Origin: Campylobacterales bacterium
GTDB taxonomy: Bacteria; Campylobacterota; Campylobacteria; Campylobacterales; Sulfurimonadaceae
Length of the DNA stretch: 64,000 nt
Assembly (NCBI GenBank): GCA_026390135.1
Contig: JAPLGN010000006.1
Span: 42,808 to 106,807, forward strand
Reading direction: 5' to 3'
A model generated the notes under the pieces. That model was not told where the DNA came from and did not search any database. It saw only the letters and a program-made list of their open reading frames with translations. A program made the translations under genes and the position numbers. Shown one piece after another: positions 52,365 through 61,609 of this stretch; position 1 is the stretch's first letter, and the number at the start of each line of letters is the position of its first letter.

Positions 52365-53174
52365 ATGCTTTCTCTTGTACCTACTCCTATCGGTAATATT
52401 TCCGACATCTCCATCCGTTCCCTTGAAGTTCTTTCTACTGCTGACATCATTTTGTGTGAAGATACTCGTGTTACCAAAAAACTCATACACTTACTCAAAG
52501 AACGTCATAATCTCACGACAAGTGAACCACAGTTTTTAAGTCTCCATTCCCATAATGAAGCAGAATTCGTTTCTAAGCTTATCCCCGATTTTTTTAATGC
52601 CAATGTACTATATGTCAGTGATGCAGGAATGCCGGGGATTAGTGATCCGGGACAATTATTGGTACGGTATTGTTTGGATAATGGGGTCAAGTATGATATT
52701 TTACCGGGTGCTAATGCGGTGCTCAGTGCATTCGTTGCGAGTGGCTTTTGTGAGACAAAAATGCTTTTTTTCGGATTTTTACCGCACAAAGGCAATGATC
52801 GTTCCGCTGCGCTTCAAGAGGCTCTTTTCAACGGCTACACCACCGTGCTCTATGAATCTCCCAAACGTTTGGATAAACTACTTCATGAACTTGTCGTTTC
52901 GGTACCTGATCGTCGAGTGTTTTTAGCCAAAGAGATTACCAAAAAATATCAACGTTTTTATCAAGGGACTGCTTCTGAACTCCTCTCTAAAATGGAAGGG
53001 GAAATTCGGGGTGAATGGGTCGTGGTTATCGAAGCTTCAGCTTCTTGCGGAGCAAGTTTGAATGAAGCCGATATATTAGCCCTCGATATACCTAAAAAAT
53101 CGGCATCCAAGCTCATCGCCAAGATTACCGGCGAAAACCCAAAAGAGTGCTACACACGCCTCTTAAACTTATAA
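52365..53174 (+). CDS. rsmI: 16S rRNA 2'-O-ribose C1402 methyltransferase
   Basis: 269 residues. Signatures: LVPTPIGNISDISIRSLEVLSTADIILCEDTRVTKKL, FLSLHSHNEAEFV, VSDAGMPGISDPGQLLVRYC and YESPKRLDKLL, which are the tetrapyrrole-methylase-fold signatures of RsmI. It methylates C1402 near the ribosomal P site. It is followed after 12 bases by a SpoU-type methyltransferase gene. Confidence 0.95.
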   Translation: MLSLVPTPIGNISDISIRSLEVLSTADIILCEDTRVTKKLIHLLKERHNLTTSEPQFLSLHSHNEAEFVSKLIPDFFNANVLYVSDAGMPGISDPGQLLVRYCLDNGVKYDILPGANAVLSAFVASGFCETKMLFFGFLPHKGNDRSAALQEALFNGYTTVLYESPKRLDKLLHELVVSVPDRRVFLAKEITKKYQRFYQGTASELLSKMEGEIRGEWVVVIEASASCGASLNEADILALDIPKKSASKLIAKITGENPKECYTRLLNL

Positions 53175-53186
53175 GGAATTTAAATT

Positions 53187-53864
53187 ATGCTTATCTATGG
53201 AAAACAACCAGTATTTTATGCACTTGAACGACATCGTGATCGGATAAAAACACTCTATCTTGCCAAAGAGATTGATAAAAAAGAGTATGGCCAATTGATG
53301 AAAATGGGCTTTGAGATTAAGAGAATCCCAGAGATTGCAGCGCAATCCATGGTTAAAGGGGGAAATCATCAAGGTTACATTGCTGAGATTTCTCAAATTG
53401 TCCCTTATGCTTCTCCTTTTTTGAAAAAATGTGGTTTTATCGTGGTATTAAGCTCTATTACCGATATGGGAAATATGGGTTCACTGGTACGCAGTGCGTA
53501 TGCTCTTGGAGTGGAAGCGCTTGTGATTACTGGTATCCGAGAACCAAATTTGGAAGCGTTGATTCGAACGAGCAGTGGAGCAGCACTAGATTTGCCTATC
53601 GTTGTTGTCCATAATATCCATGATGTTATGCATGAGCTCAAACAGTCAGGATTTACTCTCTACGGTGCAACACTTGAGGGGAAAAATGTACGTGAGATGA
53701 GTTTTGACTCCAAGCGTGCTTTGATTTTAGGCAGTGAGGGTGAGGGATTGAGCGGCAGGGTTGAAAAAGGGCTTGACCACGGAGTATTCATTGAAATGGC
53801 GCACGATTTTGATTCTCTTAATGTTGGAGTAGCCGGAGCAATTTTAATGGAGAGAATGCGATGA
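53187..53864 (+). CDS. rlmB: SpoU/TrmH-family rRNA 2'-O-methyltransferase (RlmB type)
   Basis: 225 residues. An L30e-like N-terminal domain reads LIYGKQPVFYALERHRDRIKTLYLAKEI. The SpoU motifs are SSITDMGNMGSLVRSAYALGVEALV (motif 1), LILGSEGEGLSGRV (motif 2) and LNVGVAGAILMERM (motif 3). RlmB methylates G2251 of 23S rRNA; the exact target here is inferred. It overlaps the next gene by 4 bases (ATGA). Confidence 0.85.
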   Translation: MLIYGKQPVFYALERHRDRIKTLYLAKEIDKKEYGQLMKMGFEIKRIPEIAAQSMVKGGNHQGYIAEISQIVPYASPFLKKCGFIVVLSSITDMGNMGSLVRSAYALGVEALVITGIREPNLEALIRTSSGAALDLPIVVVHNIHDVMHELKQSGFTLYGATLEGKNVREMSFDSKRALILGSEGEGLSGRVEKGLDHGVFIEMAHDFDSLNVGVAGAILMERMR

Positions 53865-54697
53865 GTACTATTAGGTCCTTTGAAGATTTGCAAGAGCTTG
53901 GGGCGAATAGTATTCATGAGCGTACCCATATTTCACGAGCTAAACTTGAACAGGTATTAGATAAATCTTTTGATGAATTAAATCGTGTTCAATTTATGGG
54001 ATTTATTTCTATTTTGGAGCGTGAATACGGAGTAAATCTTGAATCGCTGCGAAGTGAATATGATTCATACAAGGGTCTTAATCCTGATATGGCGATTTCA
54101 AAACCATCTGCTGTTTTGCAGGCCTCTTCAAATACACGTACGTTTTGGATTTTTGGGGCTATAGGTGTAATAGTAATCTTAATGATATTGGGCTCGATGA
54201 TGCAAGGGGAACTTAGCATCGCCCCCAAAGAAGAGGTTATGGAGTTAAACAGTGCAGCCATTGAAGTGGTTGATACTAACTCAAGTGAAATGAATACGAG
54301 TGATGTGAATGCGACCAATGACATTAACATTACCGAAGTCAATACAACACAGCTCACACAAGAGCAAAATAAGAGCATGGCTACTTTGGATCCAGAGGGT
54401 AAAGTTTTAAATTTTTCTAATGTTCTAAGCATCAAACCCTCTTCTAAAGTATGGGTAGGAATGATGGATTTAGCAACAGGAAAAAAAACGCAAAAAGTAA
54501 CTAAAGATCCTATTGTAATTGACAGCACCAAAAATTGGCTTTTTATTTTTGGACATGGCCGTTTAGAGATAGTGACTTCTTCAGGCAGTAAAATACTAAA
54601 AGAGAGAAATACGGTTTGGTTTACGTACGAAAATGGATCTCTTCAACAGCTCACATCGGAAGAATTCAAGATTAAAAACAAGGGAAGTAGCTGGTAG
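53861..54697 (+). CDS. RodZ-like single-pass membrane protein
   Basis: 278 residues. The N-terminal cytoplasmic region, FEDLQELGANSIHERTHISRAKLEQVLDKSFDELNRVQFMGFISILEREYGVNLESLRSEY, looks like a RodZ-type helical domain. One membrane helix lies at about 91-110. A low-complexity S/T/N/E linker (DTNSSEMNTSDVNATND) follows. The last part, KVWVGMMDLATGKKTQKVTKDPIVIDSTKNWLFIFGHGRLEIVTSSG, resembles the DUF4115 tail of RodZ. It may help cell shape, but the HTH is weak. It is coupled to rlmB. Confidence 0.65.
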   Translation: MSTIRSFEDLQELGANSIHERTHISRAKLEQVLDKSFDELNRVQFMGFISILEREYGVNLESLRSEYDSYKGLNPDMAISKPSAVLQASSNTRTFWIFGAIGVIVILMILGSMMQGELSIAPKEEVMELNSAAIEVVDTNSSEMNTSDVNATNDINITEVNTTQLTQEQNKSMATLDPEGKVLNFSNVLSIKPSSKVWVGMMDLATGKKTQKVTKDPIVIDSTKNWLFIFGHGRLEIVTSSGSKILKERNTVWFTYENGSLQQLTSEEFKIKNKGSSW

Positions 54698-55329
54698 TGA
54701 AGCTTCTTATTTGGTTCGTGATTTTTACGTTTTCATTAGTTGCTGGTGATGCCAAAACAGACGTTAATCTACACGTTGTCCATGGAAGTATCCTCTCTTC
54801 TAAAATTATTATTCAAGCCTTCAACACTATTGGACAACGTGTTAATATTCATCGTTATGAAAATGATGGTGAGATGACTCATATGGAAATTTCTTTGAGT
54901 GGCAGAAAAGTTTTCGATCCCAAATACTTTAATGAAATTTTACGTGACAATGCCCTGATCATTACGGCAGGAGTTGTACAGGATAAAAAATGGACCATTA
55001 AAATAGATGCGTCTTCAGTTCTTTGGCAAATACTGGCAATTACCCCCGATGAAGGTGTGCAGATGGAAAAAACGGTAGTTCCTTCATGGTTTGTCGTTAA
55101 TCAATCCAATGCATTAACCATTGAAGCGCCTTACGGTAATAAATGGTATCCTGAAATAGCCGTATTAGATGCCAATATGGAAGTCCTTAGTTCACTGCGC
55201 TCCTTTAAGTCGCAAGAGACGATGAGTTTTACATTACCTGAGGGGGCAATGTATTTGAAAGTTGCCAATACCAATGGGATGAAACTTCTCAAAGAGGGGA
55301 CGTGGATAGAAAACAGCAAGGAAAACTAA
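54697..55329 (+). CDS. unknown exported protein
   Basis: 210 residues from GTG 54697, overlapping the previous stop by one base. The signal peptide (KLLIWFVIFTFSLVAGDA) is followed by a beta-rich domain (NLHVVHGSILSSKIIIQAFNTIGQRVNIH, VLWQILAITPDEGVQME, TFTLPEGAMYLKVANTNG). No family recognised. It is third in the rlmB, RodZ-like transcript. A short AAGGG/CCCTT hairpin after it (about 55330-55351) may end the operon. Confidence 0.65.
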   Translation: MKLLIWFVIFTFSLVAGDAKTDVNLHVVHGSILSSKIIIQAFNTIGQRVNIHRYENDGEMTHMEISLSGRKVFDPKYFNEILRDNALIITAGVVQDKKWTIKIDASSVLWQILAITPDEGVQMEKTVVPSWFVVNQSNALTIEAPYGNKWYPEIAVLDANMEVLSSLRSFKSQETMSFTLPEGAMYLKVANTNGMKLLKEGTWIENSKEN

Positions 55330-55377
55330 TAAGGGAATAAAAATACCCTTATAAGCTTGAGAGTAGTCGAAAAGTGC

Positions 55378-55383
55378 TAGAAT
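55378..55383 (+). promoter_or_regulatory. putative -10 box for the aminotransferase-hom pair
   Basis: TAGAAT 31 bases before the 55414 start, in the GTGCTAGAATTGCAC context. It comes after the weak hairpin that follows the previous gene. Confidence 0.4.
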
Positions 55384-55413
55384 TGCACAATTTTTTAATG
55401 GTAGGTACACATT

Positions 55414-56634
55414 ATGTTTGATGAAATCCAATTTGATCGAATTAAACGACTTCCAAAATACGTTTTTGCTGAAGTAAATGAGCTAAAAATGGCTCGCAGA
55501 CGCGCTGGTGCGGATGTTATTGATTTTAGTATGGGAAATCCAGACGGTGACACCCCTGAGCATATTCGCGAAAAGCTGATTGAATCGGCTCAAAAAACCA
55601 AAACACACGGTTATTCAGCATCAAAAGGGATTCCAAAGCTTCGTGGAGCAATTTGTGACTGGTATAAACGCCGTTACGATGTTGATCTTGATCCAGAGAC
55701 CGAAGCTGTTGCAACAATGGGTTCAAAAGAGGGATATGCTCACCTAGCGTACGCCATTACCAATCCCGGAGATGTTGCTGTTGTTCCTGATCCTACCTAT
55801 CCAATACATTCCTATGCATTCATACTTGCAGGCGGAAATGTTCAAAAGATGGAATTACCATTCGATGAAGATTACAAAGTGGAAGAAGACCTCTTTTTTG
55901 AGCGCTTAGAACAGGCATTTCACATCTCATTTCCTAAACCGAAATACGTGGTGGTAAACTTTCCACACAATCCGACGACAGCTACGGTAACGCCTGATTT
56001 CTATACTCGTATTGTTGCTATGGCAAAGCGTGAACGTTTTTACATTATTAGTGATATTGCGTATGGAGATTTGACATTTGATGGATATAAAACTCCATCA
56101 ATTATGTCTGTACCAGGGGCAAAAGATGTGGCAGTTGAGAGCTTTACGCTCTCAAAAAGCTACAATATGGCGGGATGGCGTGTAGGCTTCTTTGTTGGAA
56201 ATCCTAAGCTTATTGGAGCACTTCAAAAGATTAAAAGCTGGTTGGATTATGGAATGTTTACTCCGATTCAAGTAGCAGCAACGATAGCTCTTCAAGGCGA
56301 TCAAAGCTGTGTTCAAGAAATTACGGACAAGTACGATCATCGCCAAGATGTTTTACTTGAAGCATTTAACCGTGTCGGATGGCCGGTTCGTCGTAATCAA
56401 GCTTCTATGTTTGTATGGGCACGTATACCGGAATGCGCTCGACATTTAGGGAGTTTAGAATTTTCAAAACGTCTTTTAGTGGAAGCTAATGTAGCCGTTG
56501 CTCCAGGAATTGGTTTTGGAGAATACGGGGATGAGTATGTTCGTATTGCTTTGATTGAAAACGATAAACGTATCCGACAAGCAGCAAAAAATATCAAAAA
56601 CTTTTTACAGCAGTTTGAATGTAAGGGTGCATAA
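55414..56634 (+). CDS. PLP-dependent class I/II aminotransferase (AlaC/YfdZ-like)
   Basis: 406 residues. Fold-type I signatures: DFSMGNPDGDTPEHIREKLIESAQKTKTHGYSASKGIPKLRGAI, VVPDPTYPIHSYAFILAGG, VVNFPHNPTTATV, and the Schiff-base lysine region TLSKSYNMAGWRVGFFVGN. The closest match by eye is AlaC, which makes alanine from pyruvate and glutamate, but LL-DAP and aspartate aminotransferases share the fold. It is joined to hom with no gap, so aspartate-family amino acid synthesis is the likely setting. Confidence 0.82.
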   Translation: MFDEIQFDRIKRLPKYVFAEVNELKMARRRAGADVIDFSMGNPDGDTPEHIREKLIESAQKTKTHGYSASKGIPKLRGAICDWYKRRYDVDLDPETEAVATMGSKEGYAHLAYAITNPGDVAVVPDPTYPIHSYAFILAGGNVQKMELPFDEDYKVEEDLFFERLEQAFHISFPKPKYVVVNFPHNPTTATVTPDFYTRIVAMAKRERFYIISDIAYGDLTFDGYKTPSIMSVPGAKDVAVESFTLSKSYNMAGWRVGFFVGNPKLIGALQKIKSWLDYGMFTPIQVAATIALQGDQSCVQEITDKYDHRQDVLLEAFNRVGWPVRRNQASMFVWARIPECARHLGSLEFSKRLLVEANVAVAPGIGFGEYGDEYVRIALIENDKRIRQAAKNIKNFLQQFECKGA

Positions 56635-57894
56635 GTGATTCGTGTTGGTGTGTTAGGTGTTGGGACAGTAGGTCGCTCCGTAGTTGAGATTTTAGAAGAA
56701 AATGCTGCCATTATTTCAGCACGCGCCGGTGAAGATATTGTAGTTAAAAGTGGTGCCGTTCGTGACGTCAGTAAAGTAAGTGATTTAAGTATTGCAATTA
56801 CTACAGATCCGTATGAGATTATCAATGATCCAGAGATTGATATTATTGTTGAATTGATGGGAGGCGTTGAGCTTCCGTTTGAACTTTTAAAAAGTGCATT
56901 GGCAAGTAAAAAAGCGATTGTTACAGCCAATAAGGCGCTTTTGGCCTATCACCGTTATGAACTTCAAGAGATTGCAGGTGATTTGCCGTTTGAATTTGAA
57001 GCGAGTGTTGCTGGGGGAATTCCTATTATTAACGCGTTGCGTGATGGGCTTTCCGCTAATCATATACTTTCCATCATGGGAATCATGAATGGTACCTGTA
57101 ACTTTATGCTCACAAAAATGATGGAAGAGGGTGTTGCTTTTGATGAAGTTTTAGCTGAAGCGCAGGCTTTGGGATATGCAGAAGCGGATCCTACTTTTGA
57201 CATAGGCGGATTTGATGCGGCACATAAGCTTCTTATTTTGGCATCTATTGCGTATGGGATTGATGCCAAACCTGAAGAAATACTGATTGAGGGAATTGAG
57301 GGTATTACCCAAGCGGACATTGCCTTTGCAAAAGAGTTTGGATACACCATTAAGCTTTTAGGTATTGCCAAGCGTGATGGAACAGAAGTAGAACTGCGGG
57401 TCCACGCTACCCTCGTTAAGCAAGACGCAATGATTGCTAAGATTGATGGCGTTATGAACGGTATCAGTGTTGTAGGTGATCGTGTCGGTGAAACACTTTA
57501 CTATGGACCTGGTGCCGGTGGAAATGCGACGGCCAGTGCTGTCGTTGCTAATATTATTGATATTGTCCGTTCAGGTAAGCGTTCTCCAATGCTTGGTTTT
57601 AATCACCCGCTTGAAGAGGGATTGCGTCTTAAAAGTGCAGATGATATTCGTTCGAAATATTATTTACGACTTCGCATTACCGATAAAGCGGGAATTTTAG
57701 CAAAAATCACTCAACTCTTTGCTAATCATGATATATCAATAGAGGCAATGATACAGCGCCCATTTGCTCAAGAATGTGCTCATTTGTTGATTTCTACCCA
57801 TGAAGCAACCGAAAAATCAATCAGAGCGCTTATGCTTGAACTTGAAACATTGGATACTGTTCTCGAAACCCCTTACATGATAAGAATTATATAA
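56635..57894 (+). CDS. hom: homoserine dehydrogenase with ACT domain
   Basis: 419 residues from GTG 56635, directly after the aminotransferase stop. NAD-binding start VLGVGTVGRSVVEILEEN; catalytic region EASVAGGIPIINALRDGLSANHILSIMGIMNGTCNFMLTKM, EADPTFDIGGFDAAHKLLILASIAYG and YYGPGAGGNATASAVVANIIDI; C-terminal ACT domain from about 345, YLRLRITDKAGILAKITQLFANHDISIEAMIQ. It reduces aspartate semialdehyde to homoserine for threonine and methionine synthesis, and the ACT domain implies feedback control. Confidence 0.95.
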   Translation: MIRVGVLGVGTVGRSVVEILEENAAIISARAGEDIVVKSGAVRDVSKVSDLSIAITTDPYEIINDPEIDIIVELMGGVELPFELLKSALASKKAIVTANKALLAYHRYELQEIAGDLPFEFEASVAGGIPIINALRDGLSANHILSIMGIMNGTCNFMLTKMMEEGVAFDEVLAEAQALGYAEADPTFDIGGFDAAHKLLILASIAYGIDAKPEEILIEGIEGITQADIAFAKEFGYTIKLLGIAKRDGTEVELRVHATLVKQDAMIAKIDGVMNGISVVGDRVGETLYYGPGAGGNATASAVVANIIDIVRSGKRSPMLGFNHPLEEGLRLKSADDIRSKYYLRLRITDKAGILAKITQLFANHDISIEAMIQRPFAQECAHLLISTHEATEKSIRALMLELETLDTVLETPYMIRII

Positions 57895-57918
57895 ATAGAA
57901 TTCTTATCATATAAGATA

Positions 57919-57992
57919 AAGCAAAAGAAATTTATTTCTTTTGCTCTGCTAGCTGCCTAGGTTACTAAAGCTTGACTTTTAGAGGCAGAAAT
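57919..57992 (+). repeat. operon-end repeat, copy 4 (diverged)
   Basis: AGCAAAAGAAA/TTTCTTTTGCT form an 11-bp stem (57920-57945). GCTAGCTGCCTAGG, ACTAAAGCTTG and a weak AGAGGCAG end follow, in the order of copies 1 and 3. A second hairpin (ATAAGAATT/AATTCTTAT) overlaps the hom stop. The remaining gap to rpmJ shows no gene I trust. Confidence 0.55.
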
Positions 57993-58169
57993 ACTCTCAT
58001 ATCACCTTAATAAAACTTTAACGTAAACTTATGTACAATACGCGTCCACTTTGCCATCTTGGACAAGCAACATTGAGTATTTTTAACTGCGTTGGCGTAG
58101 TTACAAGTATTGGTGCGTATGATGTGCACCTACGAGATAGGCAAAGGATTATAACATCGGAGCTTGACA

Positions 58170-58283
58170 ATGAAAGTTCGTTCTTCAGTGAAGAAAATGT
58201 GCGACGATTGCAAAATCGTCAAGCGCAAAGGGGTTGTTCGCGTAATATGCAAAACCCCAAAACATAAACAAAGACAAGGATAA
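58170..58283 (+). CDS. rpmJ: 50S ribosomal protein L36
   Basis: 37 residues: [37 protein letters not shown]. It shows the zinc-binding C-x2-C...C...H set of the C+ form of L36 (CDDC, ICKTPKH). It begins two bases after AGCTTGACA and heads the rpsM-rpsK-rpsD-rpoA-rplQ run. A longer frame over the same bases in another phase is a shadow. infA, which often precedes rpmJ, is not here. Confidence 0.96.
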   Translation: MKVRSSVKKMCDDCKIVKRKGVVRVICKTPKHKQRQG

Positions 58284-58285
58284 GC

Positions 58286-58657
58286 ATGGCACGTATTGCT
58301 GGTGTGGACTTACCTAAGAAAAAACGTCTAGAGTATGCATTAACTTATATCTATGGTATCGGTTTGCATACATCACGTAAGATTTTAGATGCTACTGGGC
58401 TTGATTATAACAAGCGTGTATATGAGCTTAGCGAAGACGATGCTGCAACAATCGCAAAAGAGATTCGTGCTAGCAATGTCATCGTAGAAGGTGACCTTCG
58501 TAAGCAAGTTGCTATGGATATTAAAGCGTTGATGGATATCGGTTCTTACCGTGGTCTTCGTCATCGTAAAAGTCTCCCATGCCGTGGTCAAAAAACCAAA
58601 ACTAATGCTCGTACCCGTAAAGGTAAGAAGAAAACTGTCGGCTCAGCCACAAGATAA
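58286..58657 (+). CDS. rpsM: 30S ribosomal protein S13
   Basis: 123 residues: [33 protein letters not shown] and the tail [27 protein letters not shown], which contacts the P-site tRNA and the 50S bridge. Follows rpmJ by two bases behind ACAAGGATAAGC. Standard length. Confidence 0.98.
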   Translation: MARIAGVDLPKKKRLEYALTYIYGIGLHTSRKILDATGLDYNKRVYELSEDDAATIAKEIRASNVIVEGDLRKQVAMDIKALMDIGSYRGLRHRKSLPCRGQKTKTNARTRKGKKKTVGSATR

Positions 58658-58668
58658 GGGATTAGCGT

Positions 58669-59061
58669 ATGGCAAAAAGAAAAGCAACCCGTAAAAAAGT
58701 TATTAAAAAGAATATTGCTAAGGGTATCGTGCATATCCTAGCATCATTCAATAATACACTTGTAACCGTAACGGACGAGATGGGTAACATGATCGCATGG
58801 AGCTCAGCTGGTGCGCTTGGTTTCAAAGGATCTAAAAAATCGACTCCTTTTGCTGCTCAACAAGCAGTAGAAGATGCGATGGGTAAAGCAATGGTCCACG
58901 GTATTAAAGAAGTGGGAATTAAAGTTCAAGGTCCAGGTTCTGGCCGTGAAACTGCAGTTAAAAGTGTTGGTGCTATCGAGGGTTTACGTGTTTCTTATAT
59001 GAAAGACGTTACTCCACTACCACACAATGGTTGTCGTGCGCCTAAGCGCCGACGCGTGTAA
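58669..59061 (+). CDS. rpsK: 30S ribosomal protein S11
   Basis: 130 residues. Signatures [46 protein letters not shown] and [45 protein letters not shown]. Part of the 30S platform. It sits 11 bases after rpsM in the same operon. Confidence 0.98.
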   Translation: MAKRKATRKKVIKKNIAKGIVHILASFNNTLVTVTDEMGNMIAWSSAGALGFKGSKKSTPFAAQQAVEDAMGKAMVHGIKEVGIKVQGPGSGRETAVKSVGAIEGLRVSYMKDVTPLPHNGCRAPKRRRV

Positions 59062-59072
59062 GGAGCTAAGGT

Positions 59073-59699
59073 ATGGCAAGATATAGAGGACCCGTAGAAA
59101 AAATCGAAAGAAGATTCGGTGTAAGCCTTGGCCTAAAAGGCGAGCGTCGCTTAGCAGGTAAAAGTGCTCTCGACAAACGTCCTTACGGACCTGGTCAGCA
59201 CGGTCAACGTCGTACTAAAATTTCTGAATACGGTACACAGCTTCGTGAAAAACAAAAAGCGAAGTTTATGTACGGTTTGAGCGAAAAGCAAATGCGTTCA
59301 TTGTTTGATGAAGCAAAGCGTCGCCAAGGGAATACTGGTACGAACTTAGTAATGTTGTTAGAGCAGCGTCTTGACAATGTTGTTTATCGTATGGGCTTTG
59401 CAACGACTCGTCGTTTTGCACGTCAATTGGTAAATCACTGTCACGTGCTCGTTGATGGCAAGCGTGTTGATATCCCTTCTTACCGTGTTAAACCGGGACA
59501 GAAAATTGAGATTAACGAAAAAAGCAAAAAGAATAACCAAGTTGTTCGTGCGATGGAGCTTACTAACCAAACAGGTCTTGTTGGATGGGTTGATATCGAT
59601 CAAGCAAAAGTATTTGGTATCTTCACACGTCTTCCAGAGCGTGAAGAGGTTGTTATTCCTGTTGAAGAGCGTCTAATCGTTGAGCTTTACTCGAAATAA
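59073..59699 (+). CDS. rpsD: 30S ribosomal protein S4
   Basis: 208 residues. [26 protein letters not shown], then the S4 domain [53 protein letters not shown]4 nucleates 30S assembly and, in many bacteria, represses the alpha operon. It precedes rpoA, so autogenous control is possible; no pseudoknot was identified. Confidence 0.98.
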   Translation: MARYRGPVEKIERRFGVSLGLKGERRLAGKSALDKRPYGPGQHGQRRTKISEYGTQLREKQKAKFMYGLSEKQMRSLFDEAKRRQGNTGTNLVMLLEQRLDNVVYRMGFATTRRFARQLVNHCHVLVDGKRVDIPSYRVKPGQKIEINEKSKKNNQVVRAMELTNQTGLVGWVDIDQAKVFGIFTRLPEREEVVIPVEERLIVELYSK

Positions 59700-59722
59700 T
59701 CACTAAATAAAGGGCACTCAGC

Positions 59723-60718
59723 ATGAAAAAAATTAAAACTTCTCCGCTTCTACCAAAAGAGTTTGTCGTTGAACAAATCAGCGCGAATGAAGCGAATATT
59801 ATTGCCTATCCGTTTGAAACAGGATATGCGGTTTCGATTGCTCACCCAATTCGCCGCTTTTTGTTAAGCAGCTCAGTTGGGTTTGCTCCAATCGGGATTA
59901 AAATCGAGGGTGCTAAGCATGAGTTTGACTCTGTGCGCGGTATGCTTGAAGATATTTCAGATTTTATTATCAACCTGAAAGGGATCCGTTTTAAATTAAA
60001 AAATGGTCTCAAAGAAAAAGAGATTGCTTATACTTTTGCAGGCCCTTGCGAAATTCACGGCAGTGATTTGGAAAATGACGATGTTGAAATCGTTACTCCA
60101 AATGAATTTTTAGCAACATTGAATGAAGATGCAACACTAAATTTTTCAATCAAAATTTTCCAAGGTATCGGATATGTTGCAAGTGAAGATATTCGTGAAT
60201 TGCTAGGGGATGGTTACATCGCTTTGGATGCTTATTTTACACCGGTTCGTCGTGCGACATACGCAATTGACAATGTTCTTGTGGAAGATAATCCAAATTT
60301 TGAAAAAGTAATTATCAACATCGTCACGGATGGACAAATTTCTCCGGTGGATGCATTTAAAAATGCATTGGATGTTATGTATGCTCAAATGGCTGTTTTT
60401 AACAGTGAAGTGAGTATCAAATCAGCCAATCCAACGGTTGAGCGTAATGACGAACATCCTGAACTTAAACGTTTGGGTGCGCGTATTGAAGAGCTTGGAT
60501 TAAGTGCACGTAGCTTTAACTGCTTGGACCGTTCAAACATCAAATACATTGGTGAAATCGTTATGATGAGCCAAAATGATTTGAAAGAAGTTAAAAACCT
60601 CGGTAAAAAATCGTTTGAAGAAATTTTAGAAAAAATTACTGAATTCGGTTATGCTGTTGGACAAGAACTTGCAGATGATTTAGTCAGTGCAATCAAAAAG
60701 AAAATCGAAGCTGAATAA
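59723..60718 (+). CDS. rpoA: DNA-directed RNA polymerase subunit alpha
   Basis: 331 residues. N-terminal dimerisation domain ([54 protein letters not shown]) and C-terminal domain (about 255-320, [45 protein letters not shown]) that binds UP elements and activators. Normal length. It lies 23 bases after rpsD. Confidence 0.98.
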   Translation: MKKIKTSPLLPKEFVVEQISANEANIIAYPFETGYAVSIAHPIRRFLLSSSVGFAPIGIKIEGAKHEFDSVRGMLEDISDFIINLKGIRFKLKNGLKEKEIAYTFAGPCEIHGSDLENDDVEIVTPNEFLATLNEDATLNFSIKIFQGIGYVASEDIRELLGDGYIALDAYFTPVRRATYAIDNVLVEDNPNFEKVIINIVTDGQISPVDAFKNALDVMYAQMAVFNSEVSIKSANPTVERNDEHPELKRLGARIEELGLSARSFNCLDRSNIKYIGEIVMMSQNDLKEVKNLGKKSFEEILEKITEFGYAVGQELADDLVSAIKKKIEAE

Positions 60719-60761
60719 GCAGCCTTGGGCTTACATTTAGAGTAATCCCAGTGTTAACGTA

Positions 60762-60785
60762 GGCAAGAGATTTAATTCTTTTGCC
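60762..60785 (+). terminator. hairpin in the rpoA-rplQ gap
   Basis: GGCAAGAG pairs with CTTTTGCC (one G-U) around an 8-base loop, in the 93-base rpoA-rplQ gap. It resembles the first stem of the operon-end repeats. It may tune rplQ expression; no T-tract follows. Confidence 0.4.
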
Positions 60786-60811
60786 GTATAAAAATAAAAG
60801 TAGGAGATCTC

Positions 60812-61162
60812 ATGAGACATCGCCACGGATACCGTAAGTTAGGTCGAACAAGTTCACATCGTGAAGCTTTGTTAACCAATCTTAGTATTGCATTGTTTGA
60901 GCATGGTAAAATTGAAACCACGTTGATTAAAGCAAAAGAATTACGTTCATTTGCTGAAAAATTAATTACAACTGCACGTGTTGGTGATGCAAATGCGCAT
61001 CGCTCAATATTTGCTGTTTTACAAAATAAAGAAGCAACAAAAAACCTTCTTGGTGAAGTTGCTCCTAAATATACTGAGCGTAACGGCGGATATACTCGTA
61101 TCGTTAAAACTCGTATTCGTCGTGGTGATGCTACCCATATGGCAACTATTGAACTCGTATAA
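60812..61162 (+). CDS. rplQ: 50S ribosomal protein L17
   Basis: 116 residues: [56 protein letters not shown], and [23 protein letters not shown]. It ends the alpha operon. RBS GTAGGAGATCTC. The stop codon lies within a hairpin that probably helps end transcription. Confidence 0.98.
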   Translation: MRHRHGYRKLGRTSSHREALLTNLSIALFEHGKIETTLIKAKELRSFAEKLITTARVGDANAHRSIFAVLQNKEATKNLLGEVAPKYTERNGGYTRIVKTRIRRGDATHMATIELV

Positions 61163-61171
61163 CGAGTTCAA
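61149..61171 (+). terminator. hairpin spanning the rplQ stop
   Basis: TTGAACTCG and CGAGTTCAA form a perfect 9-bp stem with a 5-base loop containing the TAA stop. There is no T-tract, so it may stabilise the mRNA end more than terminate. Confidence 0.5.
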
Positions 61172-61289
61172 CACCCTCACCGCTTAAAAAGAACTGCATC
61201 TAAGAACTACCATTATCGTATTACTCCTTGTTTAGTCCAAATTTCTTATAGTGTCATGATGAATTCGCAGTAAAAAAAAGGTAAATAAT

Positions 61290-61565
61290 ATGATTCCTTT
61301 CACAGATGAAGAGTTGATGCAACCAGTGCGTCAAGTTATTGATAAAGTACGTCCCTCCCTCGCACTTGATGGTGGTGATATAGTTTTTTTAAATGTTAAA
61401 AATGGAACGGTATATGTACAGTTACAAGGAGCATGTGTCGGGTGCGGAAGCAGCGGAAATACTCTTAAATATGGGGTAGAACGTCAACTTCGTATGGATA
61501 TACATCCTGAACTAATTGTTGTAAATGTCCCTCATGGGATGGAAAATTCAATTGAATCACTTTAA
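61290..61565 (+). CDS. NifU C-terminal-domain (Nfu-type) iron-sulfur carrier
   Basis: 91 residues. It is the stand-alone Nfu domain with VRPSLALDGGDIVFLNVKNGTVYVQLQGACVGCGSSGNTLKYGVERQLRM; the CVGC motif (about 48-51) holds a transferable 4Fe-4S cluster. It carries clusters to target proteins. It lacks the NifU N-terminal scaffold. RBS AAAAAAAGGTAAATAAT. It precedes an unknown gene by 44 bases. Confidence 0.92.
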   Translation: MIPFTDEELMQPVRQVIDKVRPSLALDGGDIVFLNVKNGTVYVQLQGACVGCGSSGNTLKYGVERQLRMDIHPELIVVNVPHGMENSIESL

Positions 61566-61609
61566 TTTTTAGTTTTTGACGATATAGTTATTAATTCTGG
61601 AGGGATATT

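Noticed and set aside
58031..58267. A 78-residue frame upstream of rpsM that might be infA
   Set aside because: Its sequence has no S1/OB-fold character, and its 3' half is the out-of-frame shadow of rpmJ, which reads cleanly as L36 from 58170.
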